Shown here: piece after piece, positions 49,908 to 62,526 of the stretch | Numbering within the stretch: position 1 is the first letter of the stretch | How the letters are laid out: every line of letters begins with the position of its first letter | DNA from: Tyto alba | Taxonomy: Eukaryota; Chordata; Aves; Strigiformes; Tytonidae | Assembly (NCBI RefSeq): GCF_018691265.1 | Contig: NW_024881276.1 | Span: 3,348,001-3,412,000 of the forward strand | Reading direction: 5' to 3' | Length of the DNA: 64,000 nt | Notes under the pieces: model-generated | What the model was told of the DNA's origin: nothing | Seen by the model: the letters and a program-made list of their open reading frames with translations, nothing else | Database searches by the model: none | Made by a program: the position numbers and the translations under genes

Positions 49908-51015
49908 AATTTTAGTTGGGAGAACCACAAATGATAAAAAGTATTATGTGTTTAACCAAACATTTTTCTTTAACATTCAGATCTTGTTCACCTCTCAAGG
50001 ACCTGCAAAATTTCAGTGACTAGTAGTCTACTGGTCTAAGTAGTCACATAGACCCAATTTAGGTCAGCAGCTTGAAATTCTTATCTTTTTAAAGAACGTT
50101 GCAATCACTAGAGCAGAGGGGATTCTGGTATGGGGAAATTATTTTTTCTGCTTCCTTTTTCAACAATAAAATAATCATTTAGCTATTAAAGAATGAATAA
50201 TGTAAGCTGAAAATCTGAATCAATCTGAAAAGTGACTGCTGAAAAGTATGAAGGAAAGCATGTGAATTCAAACACCCTTCATGTCTGATTTAGAGGAGGT
50301 TTCAACTCTCTCTTGTAGGTATCTTACATGGGCATGATGGGGCATCGCTTCCTTTATCTTGTGAAAAGGGCTTAGGCCTGTTCTGAAGGTAAGTCCCAAA
50401 ATGTAAATGTTCATTTAGAGGATGCTTTTTTCAGACAGAAATATTAGTCAAGTTTAATTTGCATTAAAGCTTTTGTGACAAATCATTTTTAAGTGAGGTA
50501 AACCCTTCACCAAGAAAAAACCAAAAGGATGAATAAATAAAAATAGGTACATCCTGTAGCATGAGTGTAGTTGCAACTGCATAAAGATGTCCCAAACCAT
50601 TAATGTGTTATTCCTCTTCTTATCAAGAAACATTTGTATTCTTCTAAACTCTTGCTTCACCTATAAATAACTGTATCCCTATTAGGAAGTGTGAACCACA
50701 CAGTTTTAACCACATCAGTACACCTTTTCTGAACAATGTAAGAACTTATCAACAATGTCTCTTTCCCTCCTCTAGCTGTTTCACCCTCAGAATGTCTTGT
50801 CTGAAATGAATTAAGAGATTAATGAAGCAAAAAAACCTATTTTTTTCTATCTGAAGAAAAAAGTGTATTTCTGTGGGTAAACTGTTACCTACAGAAGATC
50901 TGCTTTCCTCTATTTACCAAAATTTTACCAAATTTCTGCAAATTGCAAACAGTGATGCTATGTCAAAGTAGATTTTTCTCCACTTTCTCACATTTTTAAA
51001 TGGAAGAACATGTAA

Positions 51016-51045
51016 TTTTCACTTCTGCTTGCTCAGAAGTGAAAA
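51016..51045. promoter_or_regulatory. Perfect 12-bp inverted repeat with PRDM1/IRF-like cores
   Basis: TTTTCACTTCTG and CAGAAGTGAAAA are separated by CTTGCT. Each arm contains GAAGTGAAA on one strand, which is close to PRDM1 and IRF recognition sequences. An exact 12-bp arm with such a short loop is expected well under once in 64 kb. It could equally form a stem-loop in RNA. Confidence 0.4.
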
Positions 51046-51499
51046 CTAAAACTAACAAAAAGTAATTATATAAAATAACTTACATTATAAACAAAACTGT
51101 ATTATCCCTATAATGATTTTTAAAAACCTCAGGAAAATAGCAAATTTTTGTTTATTGTGAAATAATTTCTCAATGTTATGAAACAGAATATCTAAAAAAA
51201 AGAAACAACAAACCCAAACAAAACCAAAAATGCCTAACAGACTACAGAAATGGTATTGATTTAAAGTCAAAATGAAACTCTTATATAAGACATGTGAAAG
51301 GAAGTGAAAGACTTAGTAAAGAAAATAAACAGTATAGGTTAAAAAGGTAGAAATACCTATGGATTTTTTCAGTTTTGCTTGTTTTGTGCTCTTCTTGTTG
51401 AAGGGGATAAACAAATCTGAATGTATGTTTTCTTGTTATACTACCAGTTTTTTCTAAGGAAAACCGGCAAAACCAAAAGTAATTTTTCATAAAAGCTGC

Positions 51500-53310
51500 A
51501 TGTCAGCTTGTGTAGGTATGTAAACTCCAGTTGGGTTATATTGCGAGTGGTCTGCCATCCCCACAGAGGCGAAGTCTTTAAGAATGTAAATATATACATA
51601 TATGTATGCTACCTCGGGAAAGCAAAGAAGCTGCAGTTGCACAGCTAAAGAGGGCACAGTTTTCCCATAGTATAATTCATTATTATTGTGAGTTTAGTTA
51701 AGTGGGAGGTCTATTTATGTGGTAGTTAAGGTGCCTGTCAAAAGGGCGCTTGGCACTTGCTCCTCCTTTGCACTTTGAAGTTCACTTCCTACAGTAACAT
51801 TTTCCAGTTATCACACCTCCTTCTTCACAGCTAAAAGTCAAGGCTGCTAGCCATCCCCCTGTGCTTCAAAATGTAGAAAGTGCAATTCAGCCCTAAGGAA
51901 ATGAACCAATTACAAGGAACTTGGTTTAACTTCCTGCTGTGGTAGACAAATGGAGATCTACTATGAAAGTAAGCCTGCAAGATTAAGAAATATGTGTAGG
52001 TATTGAGCAATTACAGTCAACTGGAACAGGCTAAACAACAAAACCAATCCCTTTCTGTAAGGACCAATCACTGCACATAACATCTGAGGATAACGAAACC
52101 ATTATGGTTGCTGTACTCTAGACAGAGAGGTGTGTGTGAAATTCCCTGTTCTGGTTGTATACTGCAGTATTTTCATGGTAGTGGAATAAAAGACTAGTCC
52201 ATAAACTGCAAAGAACGTGGATCAAAAAAATATTTTATTTTCTGTCTACAGAAAAACAGAGATATCCTGAAGAGCTTCATACACATAAATAGTATGGATA
52301 TAGTCACAATTAAAGGTTTATCCTAATAAGGAATAAAGGTCTGTAGTAGAAGTTTAGGACATCTTGAATCACTTCTCATTGTTTGATGCCTGAAAAGTCA
52401 ATACTTGCTGTGAAACTTGGGAAATATAATAAATTCTATCAGATAATAACATCAGAAGCTCATTACCTTCATTATTTCATTCTCTAATAGTGGTGGTTTA
52501 AGAACAGTAGTCCATGGATACAAGGCAGACAAAGGCAGTATTACTTCTGTCTACAAATTCTCATTTATCAGCTTGGATTGCAACACATGTAATCCCAATA
52601 TTATTCCTAACTTTTTTAACATTTAAGAATTTTTCTTTGAAATTAAGGATCACCTTTTTCCCCAAGAAATTAATGAAGTGTACTATGTTCATTTCAGAAA
52701 AATATGAACACATCACCACATCATACTACCTCACAAATCAGTTTTTAAAACAAGTTTTGAAAATTATTACAGTCAGTTTTTGGTAAGCACTAATATAAAT
52801 ATTCAATATATTCAGCAAATATTTATAAAATAGCTAATGATATTAGGTAAACTTGCTTTGCTAATACTGCTTTTTTATGAAAAAATGGTTTAGGTATGAC
52901 CAACAAGTGTTCCATAAACACTTTTGAAAACACTTTTAAGTTAATAGACTGTTTTACTTGTTTAACTGATATCTTTTAAGATGTCACTAATATAGTGTAC
53001 TAAACAATGCAGTGAATAATGTAAGCAGTGCATAATAAAATGCAATATAATGCTCTGGAAAGGAATTATTATGTCTTTATGATTCCCATTTGTTGGAATT
53101 GATTTTCATTCTAAAGCAGGAAAAAAATTAAACAACGAAGTGTCAGAATAAGGTGAGGTGGAAATTCCAAGCTTTGAGACATTCTCCAAATACTGCAAAT
53201 AGCTGGCAGACATTCAGCCAAATATCTCCAACACAGGATTCCTGGTTCCTTGTTTACTGAATAGACAACAAGCGTTCTTTCTTCCATTGGGATTTATGTA
53301 AATTCCTTTA
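51500..53310. other. Non-coding stretch, partly repeat-poor
   Basis: No gene recognised. The part 51500-51900 is compositionally balanced and carries a single T-box-like half-site TCACACCT at about 51811, so it may be a further conserved element. An AT-rich inverted repeat with 10-bp arms lies at 52794-52827. Confidence 0.45.
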
Positions 53311-53319
53311 AGCTGAAGG

Positions 53320-53700
53320 TATGCCTTGTAGGGCCATTGTACAATCCTTCATCAGCTCCCACCAGTTAAATAAGGTCAGGCTCAGGCTGGGTTGGGATCA
53401 CAGAGAAGGTCTCCAAAGAGATCTCAGGATGCAGCGGGAAGTGGCCGTGGTCCCAAGGCAACAGGGCAGCTTTGGATTTTTGCTGGCAGAGGCACGAAGC
53501 AGAGCCTCGCGTCTTCGGACCAGCCTGAAAACAGACCTGCTGTCTTGACTTGGAGCGAAAGCCAATGTCCTGTTCCTGTGATGGCTGTATCCTGTTGCAT
53601 ACTTGGCAAGCTTAAAAATGTTAACACTACCGTCCTGGCCAAAAACTCATCTGGGACTGTAGTTATGTTGGCCAAATTAATTCTGCTTTGACTAATTTAG
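53320..53700. other. GC- and CpG-richer pocket, origin unknown
   Basis: A roughly 380-bp pocket with about six CpGs between 53430 and 53525. Frames on both strands (75, 99 and 83 codons) overlap one another and are not recognised. It could be a conserved element, a retroelement remnant or a small CpG cluster. Nothing decides between these by eye. Confidence 0.3.
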
Positions 53701-55939
53701 GCAATAAATTCAGTCTGTTTGTTTGTTTGCCTGTTCACCATTTCTTTTCAGATAAAGCATGAACAAATATCCACTTTTTAAGAAAGTTTCCTGTGAAAAG
53801 CTTTTGCAAACAGTTTATTTTTTTGCAATTGCACTATGAGCCAGATTATGATGAGCTGTCCAATTTTCAATAGAGCTTAGTGTTTAATAACTTACAGTGA
53901 GCACATGCAGTGGAGACTCAATTTCAGATACTCAGGATAGAAAAACTTCAGCAGAAATACTTTTTTAATTAAAAAACCACAAACAACCATGACCAAACTG
54001 AATTTTTTTAGACTGGAAAACTGTAAACTTAGGGGACTGTGCTGTTTATCCATCATCTCACTTGTTGGTCTCCCTAAATAATTTCTCAGAATACTGTTTA
54101 GCTTTTATTGAACTGAAAAGAAAAAAAAAAAAAGTCTCAAAGTTAATTGCAGTCTATAATTTTCAGGCACATCAGTGTCTTGTCAGAGGAGATGGATACA
54201 GAGCAGTACCTCCACTGCCAGGTATGACTTAATAGGCACATAATATCACAGGTTTATCTTCAGACTAGCTGTCTCAGGGCTGACTCTTAACCAGGGAGTA
54301 TATAGAATGGAATGTATATTATTGTAATCATCAGATGGTTGATGCCTCAATGAATATAAAACCGCGGGAAAGGAGGCTGCATTAATTCCAGTGCTCATGG
54401 AGTAACTTTACTTTTTGTATGGAGGGAAAATACATCAAAAGCTGGCTTTGTTTCAGAAAATGTTGATATGCCATATGAGTAAATAAAAATTAAATTTATA
54501 TATTGATTATTTTTTTTCATTTCTGTATTGTCTGTGTTATTCATATGTTATTTCATAACCTGCTGTGCCTGTCCAGATTGAAACAGGTGTTAAAATGCCA
54601 AACATTTTCTGCTCAGTGAGAATGATGAGTAACTATCTGGCTATGTTTAAGTATCTGTTTTGCAGAGAATAGTAGGACTGGGCAGGGAGTTGTTAGGTTA
54701 CTGTTAATTTTGTATTATCTTGCCTTATGCTATTTCATTTTATTTTTCCATGTGCATTTAATTGGGAAATTAAATAATTTCGAGATGTATGTGTTCCTGA
54801 TTTTTACTCTTCTTGGCAGATCCACACCCTCTGACCTTGTGTTTTGCAGTAGTCTCCTTGTACATCTAGCTGTACAATCTTAGTGAAAGCTTCCAAAGAC
54901 CTTTACCTCTACATCCCACCAACTGTGTGACCATGGGAGGCTACCACCAGCACTGTATCCGGACAAAGCCTCAAGCCAGGACCTGTGATTTACCCAGTCC
55001 CTCACCAAGCTGGTTCCCTCTTTGCAGCTAGCAGTTTGCATTTCCACCCTCCCAAGAGCCCCAGGAGAGCAGATGGAGATGCTCCTCCTGCAAGAAAGCT
55101 CTCAAGAAAGTCCTCCTTTGCTAGACAGTATTTTCATCACAATAAAATGACAATGAAAGCAGTAACTGGAGCAATGTTAGAATAACAGCCATAAAGAATG
55201 GTGAGGAAGCACCTCAAATTTAGCATGATGTCTCAGAAGCTGTAAGCTCCCTGTTGTGGGGCCTGGCCCCCACACTAACTGCTTTTATCTTGATGTTCTC
55301 CTCATAGTTAAGGGTTTGGTAATCTAGCAGCAAAGTTAGATGTCAGTAAAAAGGAAATAATCAGCCATGTCTTGGCTTCATAAAATGTCTTGTGGTACTG
55401 CGGTGTCTTGCCCTGTGAAAGCAATTTTTGTGCCATGAAGGTGGAAGGGCCTACTGAAGAAATATCTACAGTGTGGGTGAGGAGCTTGTGATAACAGTGC
55501 AGCAACTATTGCTAGGAGTAAACATGAATAAATCTAGACAATGATATCAGTCTGTAAAAACTTTCTCCACTCAGATGACTATCAGAACAGTTCCTCCTGG
55601 GCTCTGAAATATTTTTAAAGTAGATTGTTGTCATTATTTTAATTTTCATTTTTCTTCCATCCGAACTTTGCATGTCCCTCAGCTCCCATTAAACACAAAC
55701 CATTTGACCAGTAATACTGCACATGTGGTGAAAAAAAAAAAAAGTCAAGAAAAAAAGAGGTCAGGGAAAGGTTGTTGAATAGGCAATTAGTGGGAAATTT
55801 CACAAACAATAAGGGAAATGTGTTACAGAGCAGCCTATTTCTGTTACATAAGTCTTCATTTCATCTCCAGGCATATTCTTTTCATGCATATTTAGTTTAA
55901 GAAAAAATCTACCATATATCTTTCAGGTTATTTTTCATT
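53701..55939. other. AT-rich non-coding stretch
   Basis: No gene recognised. A13 runs lie at 54121-54133 and 55731-55743. A CCGCGGG word within repeat-poor sequence near 54363 is unusual for this base composition. Confidence 0.5.
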
Positions 55940-56690
55940 CTCCATTTATGATACTTTAAATGTTTAGGTAATAATGCTGGTATTGGAAGCATGTCAAATG
56001 AGCACAATTCAAATTAGTGGGCAAGCAAGAGAAGAGTCTTTCATTTACAGTCTGCTTGATCAGACCACATTAAAATCAGCAAGACTTAAGCCTACTCTGT
56101 TTACAGCCCACAGGTTGTTATCTAGTTTGAAACCTTTCTGTTGAGAATTGTTAAGCCAGCGCTGTACAGCATGCAGCTCACCATTAATTGGAAGCTCGGA
56201 TTCTAATGGCTGGTTTTTGGGGCGGGAGCTGGAAATCCTGAAACGCGCACCATGCCCTAAAAGGTATTCATTTAATTTAACGCCTGCACATAAAATTACC
56301 AGTTATTTGAAAGTTAAACACTTAGTCACAGCATTCTGTATCAGATGGTATGAATTTATTCACATCTAGATTTTAAATTACCTCTTTTCCGTTTAAGATG
56401 CCAATTTTACTAAGCTACCTGAAACATCATTTACATAGAATTATTACACGTGGAAAAAAAATCCTCTCTTGTGTTCAGTGCCTTGTTTCTCTAATCCCCA
56501 CAGACAGTGAGGAAGAAAGGCTGGCTTTGTACTGTCAATTTCTTTTACTGCACCCATTGGCACTTGTCAATATTCCTTACCAGACAAAATGCGCAAATAT
56601 TCCAGGACATGTAACAGCTTCAGAAGTTTGCTGCCACTTACATGTGGATGTACTGTAAATGTCTACACATTAATTAATGGAAAAACAGGA
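55940..56690. promoter_or_regulatory. Candidate conserved non-coding element block
   Basis: A repeat-free block with CACCATTAATTGG (56177), an AAACGCGCACC word (56240) and TTCATTTAATTTAACG (56267), mixing homeodomain-type cores with rare CpGs. The 73-codon and 86-codon plus frames here are unrecognised. Inference from texture only. Confidence 0.3.
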
Positions 56691-57605
56691 ACGTTTTGAT
56701 GTTCCAAACCCACAAATGGAGCACTACTAGTTGAAATAATGAATCAGTTCTGCGAAATGTTCGTATTTCTAAATCATTATAAAATTTAATAGAAAAATAT
56801 AATATAGGCAGATGAATACCTTCTTGTACTGTTTAGTGGGGAAAAGTCACTGTATAAGTAATGGAATCTTGTAAACATACACAGATCCTTAGGGCTTTTC
56901 TGGAAGATGGAATAAGATATGTTTCCAATGTACACTCCTGTTATTTTTAAACATGGGTTCAAACTGAAACATACACAAGATCTGGGGTCATTCGGCACTG
57001 GACCTGTAGCTTTTCCCGTAGGTCAATGCCCTAATTTATACACATTCTGCAGGCTCTTGGTAATGGTATTCATTCTTATGCCGTTGTGAAAAAACATATT
57101 CCCTTTCAGTCAGACAGGACTCAGTCACACCTACTTGCAGTCATTCTCTTGTCACACTGAGTTAGAGTGACCACTAACAAATAAGAAACAATTGAGAATC
57201 ATGCCAGTATTTTCTTTTCTTACCTGACAATTCCTCCTGAGGAGCCCTAGGTGTTAGACTTGGCTAAATGTAATTTGAGTAACCGAGCTCTGCCTAGCCA
57301 GATCTCCCTGCAGTGATAACTCAGTGATGCATACTTCTCTACTCCTTGCCCTTGACTCTGAGCTGGACTTGATTTGTGTATCATTCTCAAAATAAACAAA
57401 ACAGTTCAGTTCTATTCTGGGAGGTCATTGAGATGACTCTTCCCATCATAGTCTGCTCAATCTTTTAATCATGAAACCAAGTCTAGAAGTTGTATATTGT
57501 TGGGCATCTTAAAAATTTAGTCCATCAGATATCTCAGTTGGGTACTAAACTGCACTGTATCAAGGCTCCCAACGAGTTTACGTACATGATCTTCCACCTT
57601 TCCAG

Positions 57606-57636
<31 letters not shown>

Positions 57637-59835
57637 GGAATAGTTGAGACTGGAAAGGAAAGGGTAATTCTTTCTATACACCCAGGATTCATTTCAGACA
57701 TGGCAGGTGTGTGCATATGGATTTATAAGATCAGAAATGTGCCCAAGTCTCACAATTTAAATAAAGTCTTCAAGTACTTGTACTTACATTGAAACCCTGA
57801 ATGTAGTGATACACCCTTTGAGTGTACAGTGTATTTGATTTAATCTGAAAATTGAGTTTTTAGTTTGCAAGAATGGTGCAGTAAAGTAAAGGAAATGAGA
57901 ATGCTTTTATAAAAATAAACAAGGAGAGAGTTTCAGAAATGGGATGAAGACAGTTTTCTTTAACCTGTAGGCTAACAGTAAGGTTTTAAACCTGGGGAGC
58001 TCTAGGTAATGAAACACCCACATATATTCTCAAACCATCGTCCCATAATCTGCCTGGTGCTTGCATTCTTACCTGACTTCTTAGTGCTCCAGTCAAATAT
58101 GAGGCAAAGGACAGCTATGCTATGAAAGGAAGTGTAGCTTTGTGTTCAACAAATTTATATTTTAGAATTCAGAACTCCCTGTTTTCAATTTGCATACCAT
58201 TTATTATCAAGGATTATCATACAATTTGGAACATCAGGTACTGGGGATAAACCATGTGATAACACCTGACATTTAGGTCATTTGCACCGCGGGTGAAGAA
58301 GGGAATCTGCTCTCTCCTGACTGTAGTTGTCTACATCTGACTGGGTGTCTACGTATGACCTATTAATCCTGAAATCCCTCTGCAGTATTGAAAGAAACAT
58401 GTTTTCCAAGGATGAAACTTCTCACTAAATGTAGATGTCTACATTGCAACAAGAGGAATCACATTCCAGAAATGTCTGTTTCTTTCCATTAACTATAAAT
58501 AGACCCACACTGATTAACAAAGATGTACATATCTATGCTATAGATTCTGACATGCAGTCAGTTGAATCCCATCCAAACGCTAAGAGATGCTTACAAATAA
58601 AAGAAATACATTACACAAGTATTCAACAGTATTACCACTCATCATTTCACAAATCCTTAAACTTTTTCTCTGAAATATAAAAGAATCAGGTCTTTCTGGA
58701 TTGTTGTTTTATATGTCTTAGAATTTTAATCTTAGACCAATAGATAAAATTGTTTATGTTTAAATATACTTTTCCTCCAAGACCTTTAAAACTGAGAGAA
58801 GAATGTATCAAAACTTCACAGAATTAAAAAACCCTAATGACTGGCATATTTTATACTTATATAATAATACTATCTAATTATTATCTAATTTTTATTAGTA
58901 AATATACAGACTGTAAATAATTTATTCTCTGTGTAATATATTGCATAATTCTCATACACTGCATGCAAGACAGGGTTTCCCCTCTACCACACCTGTTCTC
59001 ACAGGGCATGGAAATCTACCTGGCCTTCCAAAATTAAAAAATGTTAAGTGTGAGTGAAAAAGCCGAGAGAAACTACGTAGGGTATGTTTGCTAAATTTTT
59101 ATAATGGTCTTTACCAAAACTCAGCCAAACTAAAGATAACTCATTTGCTCTTTACAGCATATAAAACTGTCACAAAATATATGTATGTTGTATGGGGCTT
59201 GACTGCAATTGCTGTGTGACTTGTGACTGGAATCCTTTTCTGTGTCTACCTAGAATTTATTACCATAAGCAGTTATGCTTATTGATGCTCAGTCCCCTAA
59301 ACTTCTGCATTGTTTATAATTGCTTCAGTGCTGATGCTCTGAGCATTTGCCTAGCTGGAATAAATAATTTCCATGGAAAACTTCTAGTGCCAGGCAGACT
59401 CTAAAATAAATATGTAAAAAGCAATAGCATAGCATTTGAACTCCTATCTTTTCATTTTGATTGCCGAAATCCTGATCTTAAGTCATTGATGGAATAATCT
59501 ACCATATAATAAAGGACTGGAAAGCTTTCTTATAATTTTCTCTGTCATGAACCGGGGATAATATTTCCTTTGAAAAATTGTACTTAGGTCTCATGTGTCC
59601 CATAAGCTCTCTTTTCCACAGACTGTTATAGTAAACAATAAACTTACCTATTCTGTCTCACTTTGTGTAGTTTGTAATTTTTTAAAACTTTCCATTTGTC
59701 TGTTTTACTTTGGAAACTAGTTTTTCATCACTGTGCTGCTATCTGATGATAGTAGCCATTAAAGTGATGTACTATTTTTTCTGCAGCGAATCTGATATGA
59801 CTGTATGCTGATGCACACTGCTTGTGGAATAAACA
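56691..59835. other. AT-rich non-coding stretch
   Basis: No gene recognised. The A27 run at 57606-57632 lies inside a spurious 100-codon frame. Confidence 0.6.
57606..57632. repeat. A27 homopolymer
   Basis: An uninterrupted run of 27 A. Confidence 0.9.
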
Positions 59836-62526
59836 GGAATTAGAGAATAGTTGCAGGGATGTGGTGCTGCTGGGATCATGAAGACATGATGAGATGGTTC
59901 ACATGACTGGAGGGTTGCAAAGGAGGGATGCAGGCTCCATGGGGAAGACAGATCAGAACAATGAAGAAGAGGAATTGTCCTTTGTGTGAGAGAACAGCTG
60001 GAACGAATGGAGCTCTGGCTGGGGATAGATGATGAGCCAACTGAGACCTTATGGTTAAGCAGTAAAGAGAAGACAGGTAAGGGAGACATTGTGGTGGGTA
60101 TCTGTTACGGGTTGCTACTAGGAAGAACAATTGGGTGAGGGCCTCTACAGACAACCAGAAGTAGCCTCAGGTTCACAGGCCTTGATCTTCATGGGTTTCA
60201 TTCAACCACCCTGATAGCTAAGGGAGGAATAACACAGTGTGGCGTCAACAATCCAGCAGATTCCTGGAGGGCATCTGTTACAAGTTTTTGACCTAAGTGA
60301 CAGAGGAACCAACAAGGAGAGGTGCACTGCTGGACCTTATGCTAATCAGCAAGGCGGCCTTGGCTGAAGGGACAATGAGACAATGCAGTTCAGGATCTTG
60401 AGGGCAGGGAGCAGGGCAAAAGTCAGCTCACATCCCCGGGCTTCGGAAGAGCTGACTTTGGCCACTTCAAAGTCCCATGAGATAAGACTATGGAGGGAAG
60501 AGAGGCCCAAGAAATCTGGTCAATATTCAAGGATCCCTTCCCCAAGCTCAAGAACAATTCATCCCAATGATTAGGAAGTTAGGCAAAAATGTCAGAAGGC
60601 CTGTGTGGATGAACAAAGAGCTCTTGGCCAAACTCAAAAATGAAAAGGAAGCATACAGAAGGTAGAAGGATGTACAGGCAACCTGACAAAACAGAGGCAC
60701 TGTCCAAGCATGCAAAGATGTGATTAGCAAGGCCAAAGCCCACCTGAAGTTAAATTCTGTGAGGGCTGTAAAAGGCAACAAGAAAGGCTTCTGTAAATGC
60801 CTAAGTGGCAAAAGTAAAACTGTGGAAAATGCAGGTCCACTGCTGAATGGGGCAGGGACCTGGTAACACAGGTATTGAATGCTTTCTTCATCTCAGGCTC
60901 TATTAGTAGGACTGACCTTCAAAAAACTCAGGCACCAATGACGAGGGGGAAAGCTGGAGCAATACAGACTTACCGTTGATGGAAGACCAGCAGAATAGAG
61001 AATATGTAAGTAAATTGGACACACCTAAGTTCATAAGCCCTGATGGGATGAACCCATGAGTGTTGAGGGAGCTGGCAGATGTCACTGTGAGACCCCTCTT
61101 GATAATCACTGAATGATCATGGCAACTGGGAGAGGTGCCTGAGGACCGGAGAAAAGAAATGTTACTCCTATCTTCAAAAATCACAAGAAGGAGAAACCAT
61201 GGAACTTCAGGCTGGTCAGCTTCACCTTGATGCCTGGGAAAGTTATGGAACACCTACTCATGGGAATTATTTCCAGTCACGTGGATGACATGAGGATGAT
61301 GGGGTGTAATCAGTATAGATTCATGAAGGGGAATTAATTTTTGACTGACCTGATGAACTTCTATTATGAAATGACTATCCTGATAGATGGAGAGCAGTGG
61401 ATATTGTCTAGGTTTCAGAAGGGTTTTTGACGCTGTCTCCCATAAGATCCTCATAGAGAATCTGTTGAGGTATGGGCTGGGTGAGAACACATTGCGCTGA
61501 ATTAAAAAATGACTGAACGGCCAAGTTCAGAAGGTGGTGATCAGTGTCACAAAGTCTAGTTGGAGGCCAGTAACTAGCGATGTACCCCAAGAGACAATGC
61601 TGAGTCCAATCAGGCTCAACATCTTCATTAATGATCCGGATGATCATTATGATGGGGGAGAGTGTACCCTCAGCATGTTTTCTGATGACACAAAACTGGG
61701 AGAAATGGCAGAGGGCTGTGCTGCTATTCAGAGACCTTGACAGACTACAGGGCTGACAGATATCTCATGAAATTCAACAAGAGGAAATGTAAAGTCCTGC
61801 ACCGGGGGAGGAACAACTCCATGTACCAATGTATGCTGGGGGCTGCCCAGCTGGAAGACATCTTGGCAGAAAAGGCCCTGGGGATCCTGTTGGACACCAA
61901 GTTGAACGCGAGGCAGCAAAATGCCCTTGCTGCAAAGAAGGCAAATGGTATCCTGTGATGCATTAGGTAAAGTATTGCCAGCAGGTTGAGGGAGATGATC
62001 CTTCCCCTCAGCTGTGGTGAGGCCACACCTGGAATGCTGGGTCCAGTTCTGGGCTCCCCAGTACAAGAGAGATACAAACATACAGCACAGGGTCATGAAG
62101 ATGATGAAGTGACTGCAGCATCTCTCCTATGAGGAAAGGCTGAGAGAACTAGGACTGTTTAGCCTGGGAGGAGAAACTCATTTCAGTGGGAAAGTCATTG
62201 ATTTGTACAAATATCTGAAGGAATGGCATAAAAGAGACAGACTCTTTTCAGCGGTTCCAAGTGACAGGACCAGAGGCAAATGGGCACAAACTGAAACACA
62301 GGAAGTTCCCGCTGAACATCAGGAAACACTTTTTTACCTTCAGGACCACTGAGTATAGGGACATATTGCGCAGAGAGGTACTGGAGTCTCCATCCTTGGA
62401 GGTACATAAAATAATCTGTACATGCTCCTGGACAGCCTGTTGTAGGTGGCCCTGCTTCATCAAGGGAGTTGGACCAGATGACCTCCAGAGGTCCTTTCCA
62501 ACATCAGTCATCTTGTGATTCTGTGA
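59836..62526 (+). mobile_element. CR1 LINE retrotransposon fossil, 5'-truncated, about 2.7 kb
   Basis: Wording matches the bird CR1 second open reading frame throughout, in order. At 59872 on is the endonuclease region corresponding to G-I-T-E-T-W-W-D, now broken by stops. From 60089 come the D-I-V-V-G-I-C-Y and later endonuclease segments. RT motif A is F-D-A-V-S-H (61426-61443), followed by the motif B region (about 61580-61610) and the catalytic box F-S-D-D-T-K-L (61678-61698), in which the usual A is S. Then come the conserved GAGGCCACACCTGGAATGCTGG stretch (about 62020) and the 3' untranslated region. It ends with the CR1-specific terminus GACCTCCAGAGGTCC...GTGATTCTGTGA. The A-to-C spacing (252 nt) is normal for CR1. 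Full elements are about 4.5 kb, so the 5' end and the first reading frame are missing, as is usual for target-primed insertions. Many frameshifts make it inactive. The left edge is approximate. Confidence 0.93.
62459..62526 (+). repeat. CR1 3' terminus
   Basis: The hairpin-like GACCTCCAGAGGTCC region and the terminal GATTCTGTGA correspond to the CR1 3' end recognised by its reverse transcriptase. Only one full octamer remains. CR1 ends in short GATTCTRT repeats instead of poly-A, which also fixes the orientation as plus. Confidence 0.85.

Larger units (their letters stand above)
49611..51499. other. AT-rich non-coding stretch
   Basis: No gene recognised. It includes a 15-bp tandem duplication at 49878-49907 and the inverted repeat at 51016-51045, both listed separately. 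Confidence 0.6.

Noticed and set aside
61534..62096. Overlapping plus and minus frames up to 122 codons
   Set aside because: The plus frames are remnants of the CR1 reverse transcriptase and the minus frames are their shadows.
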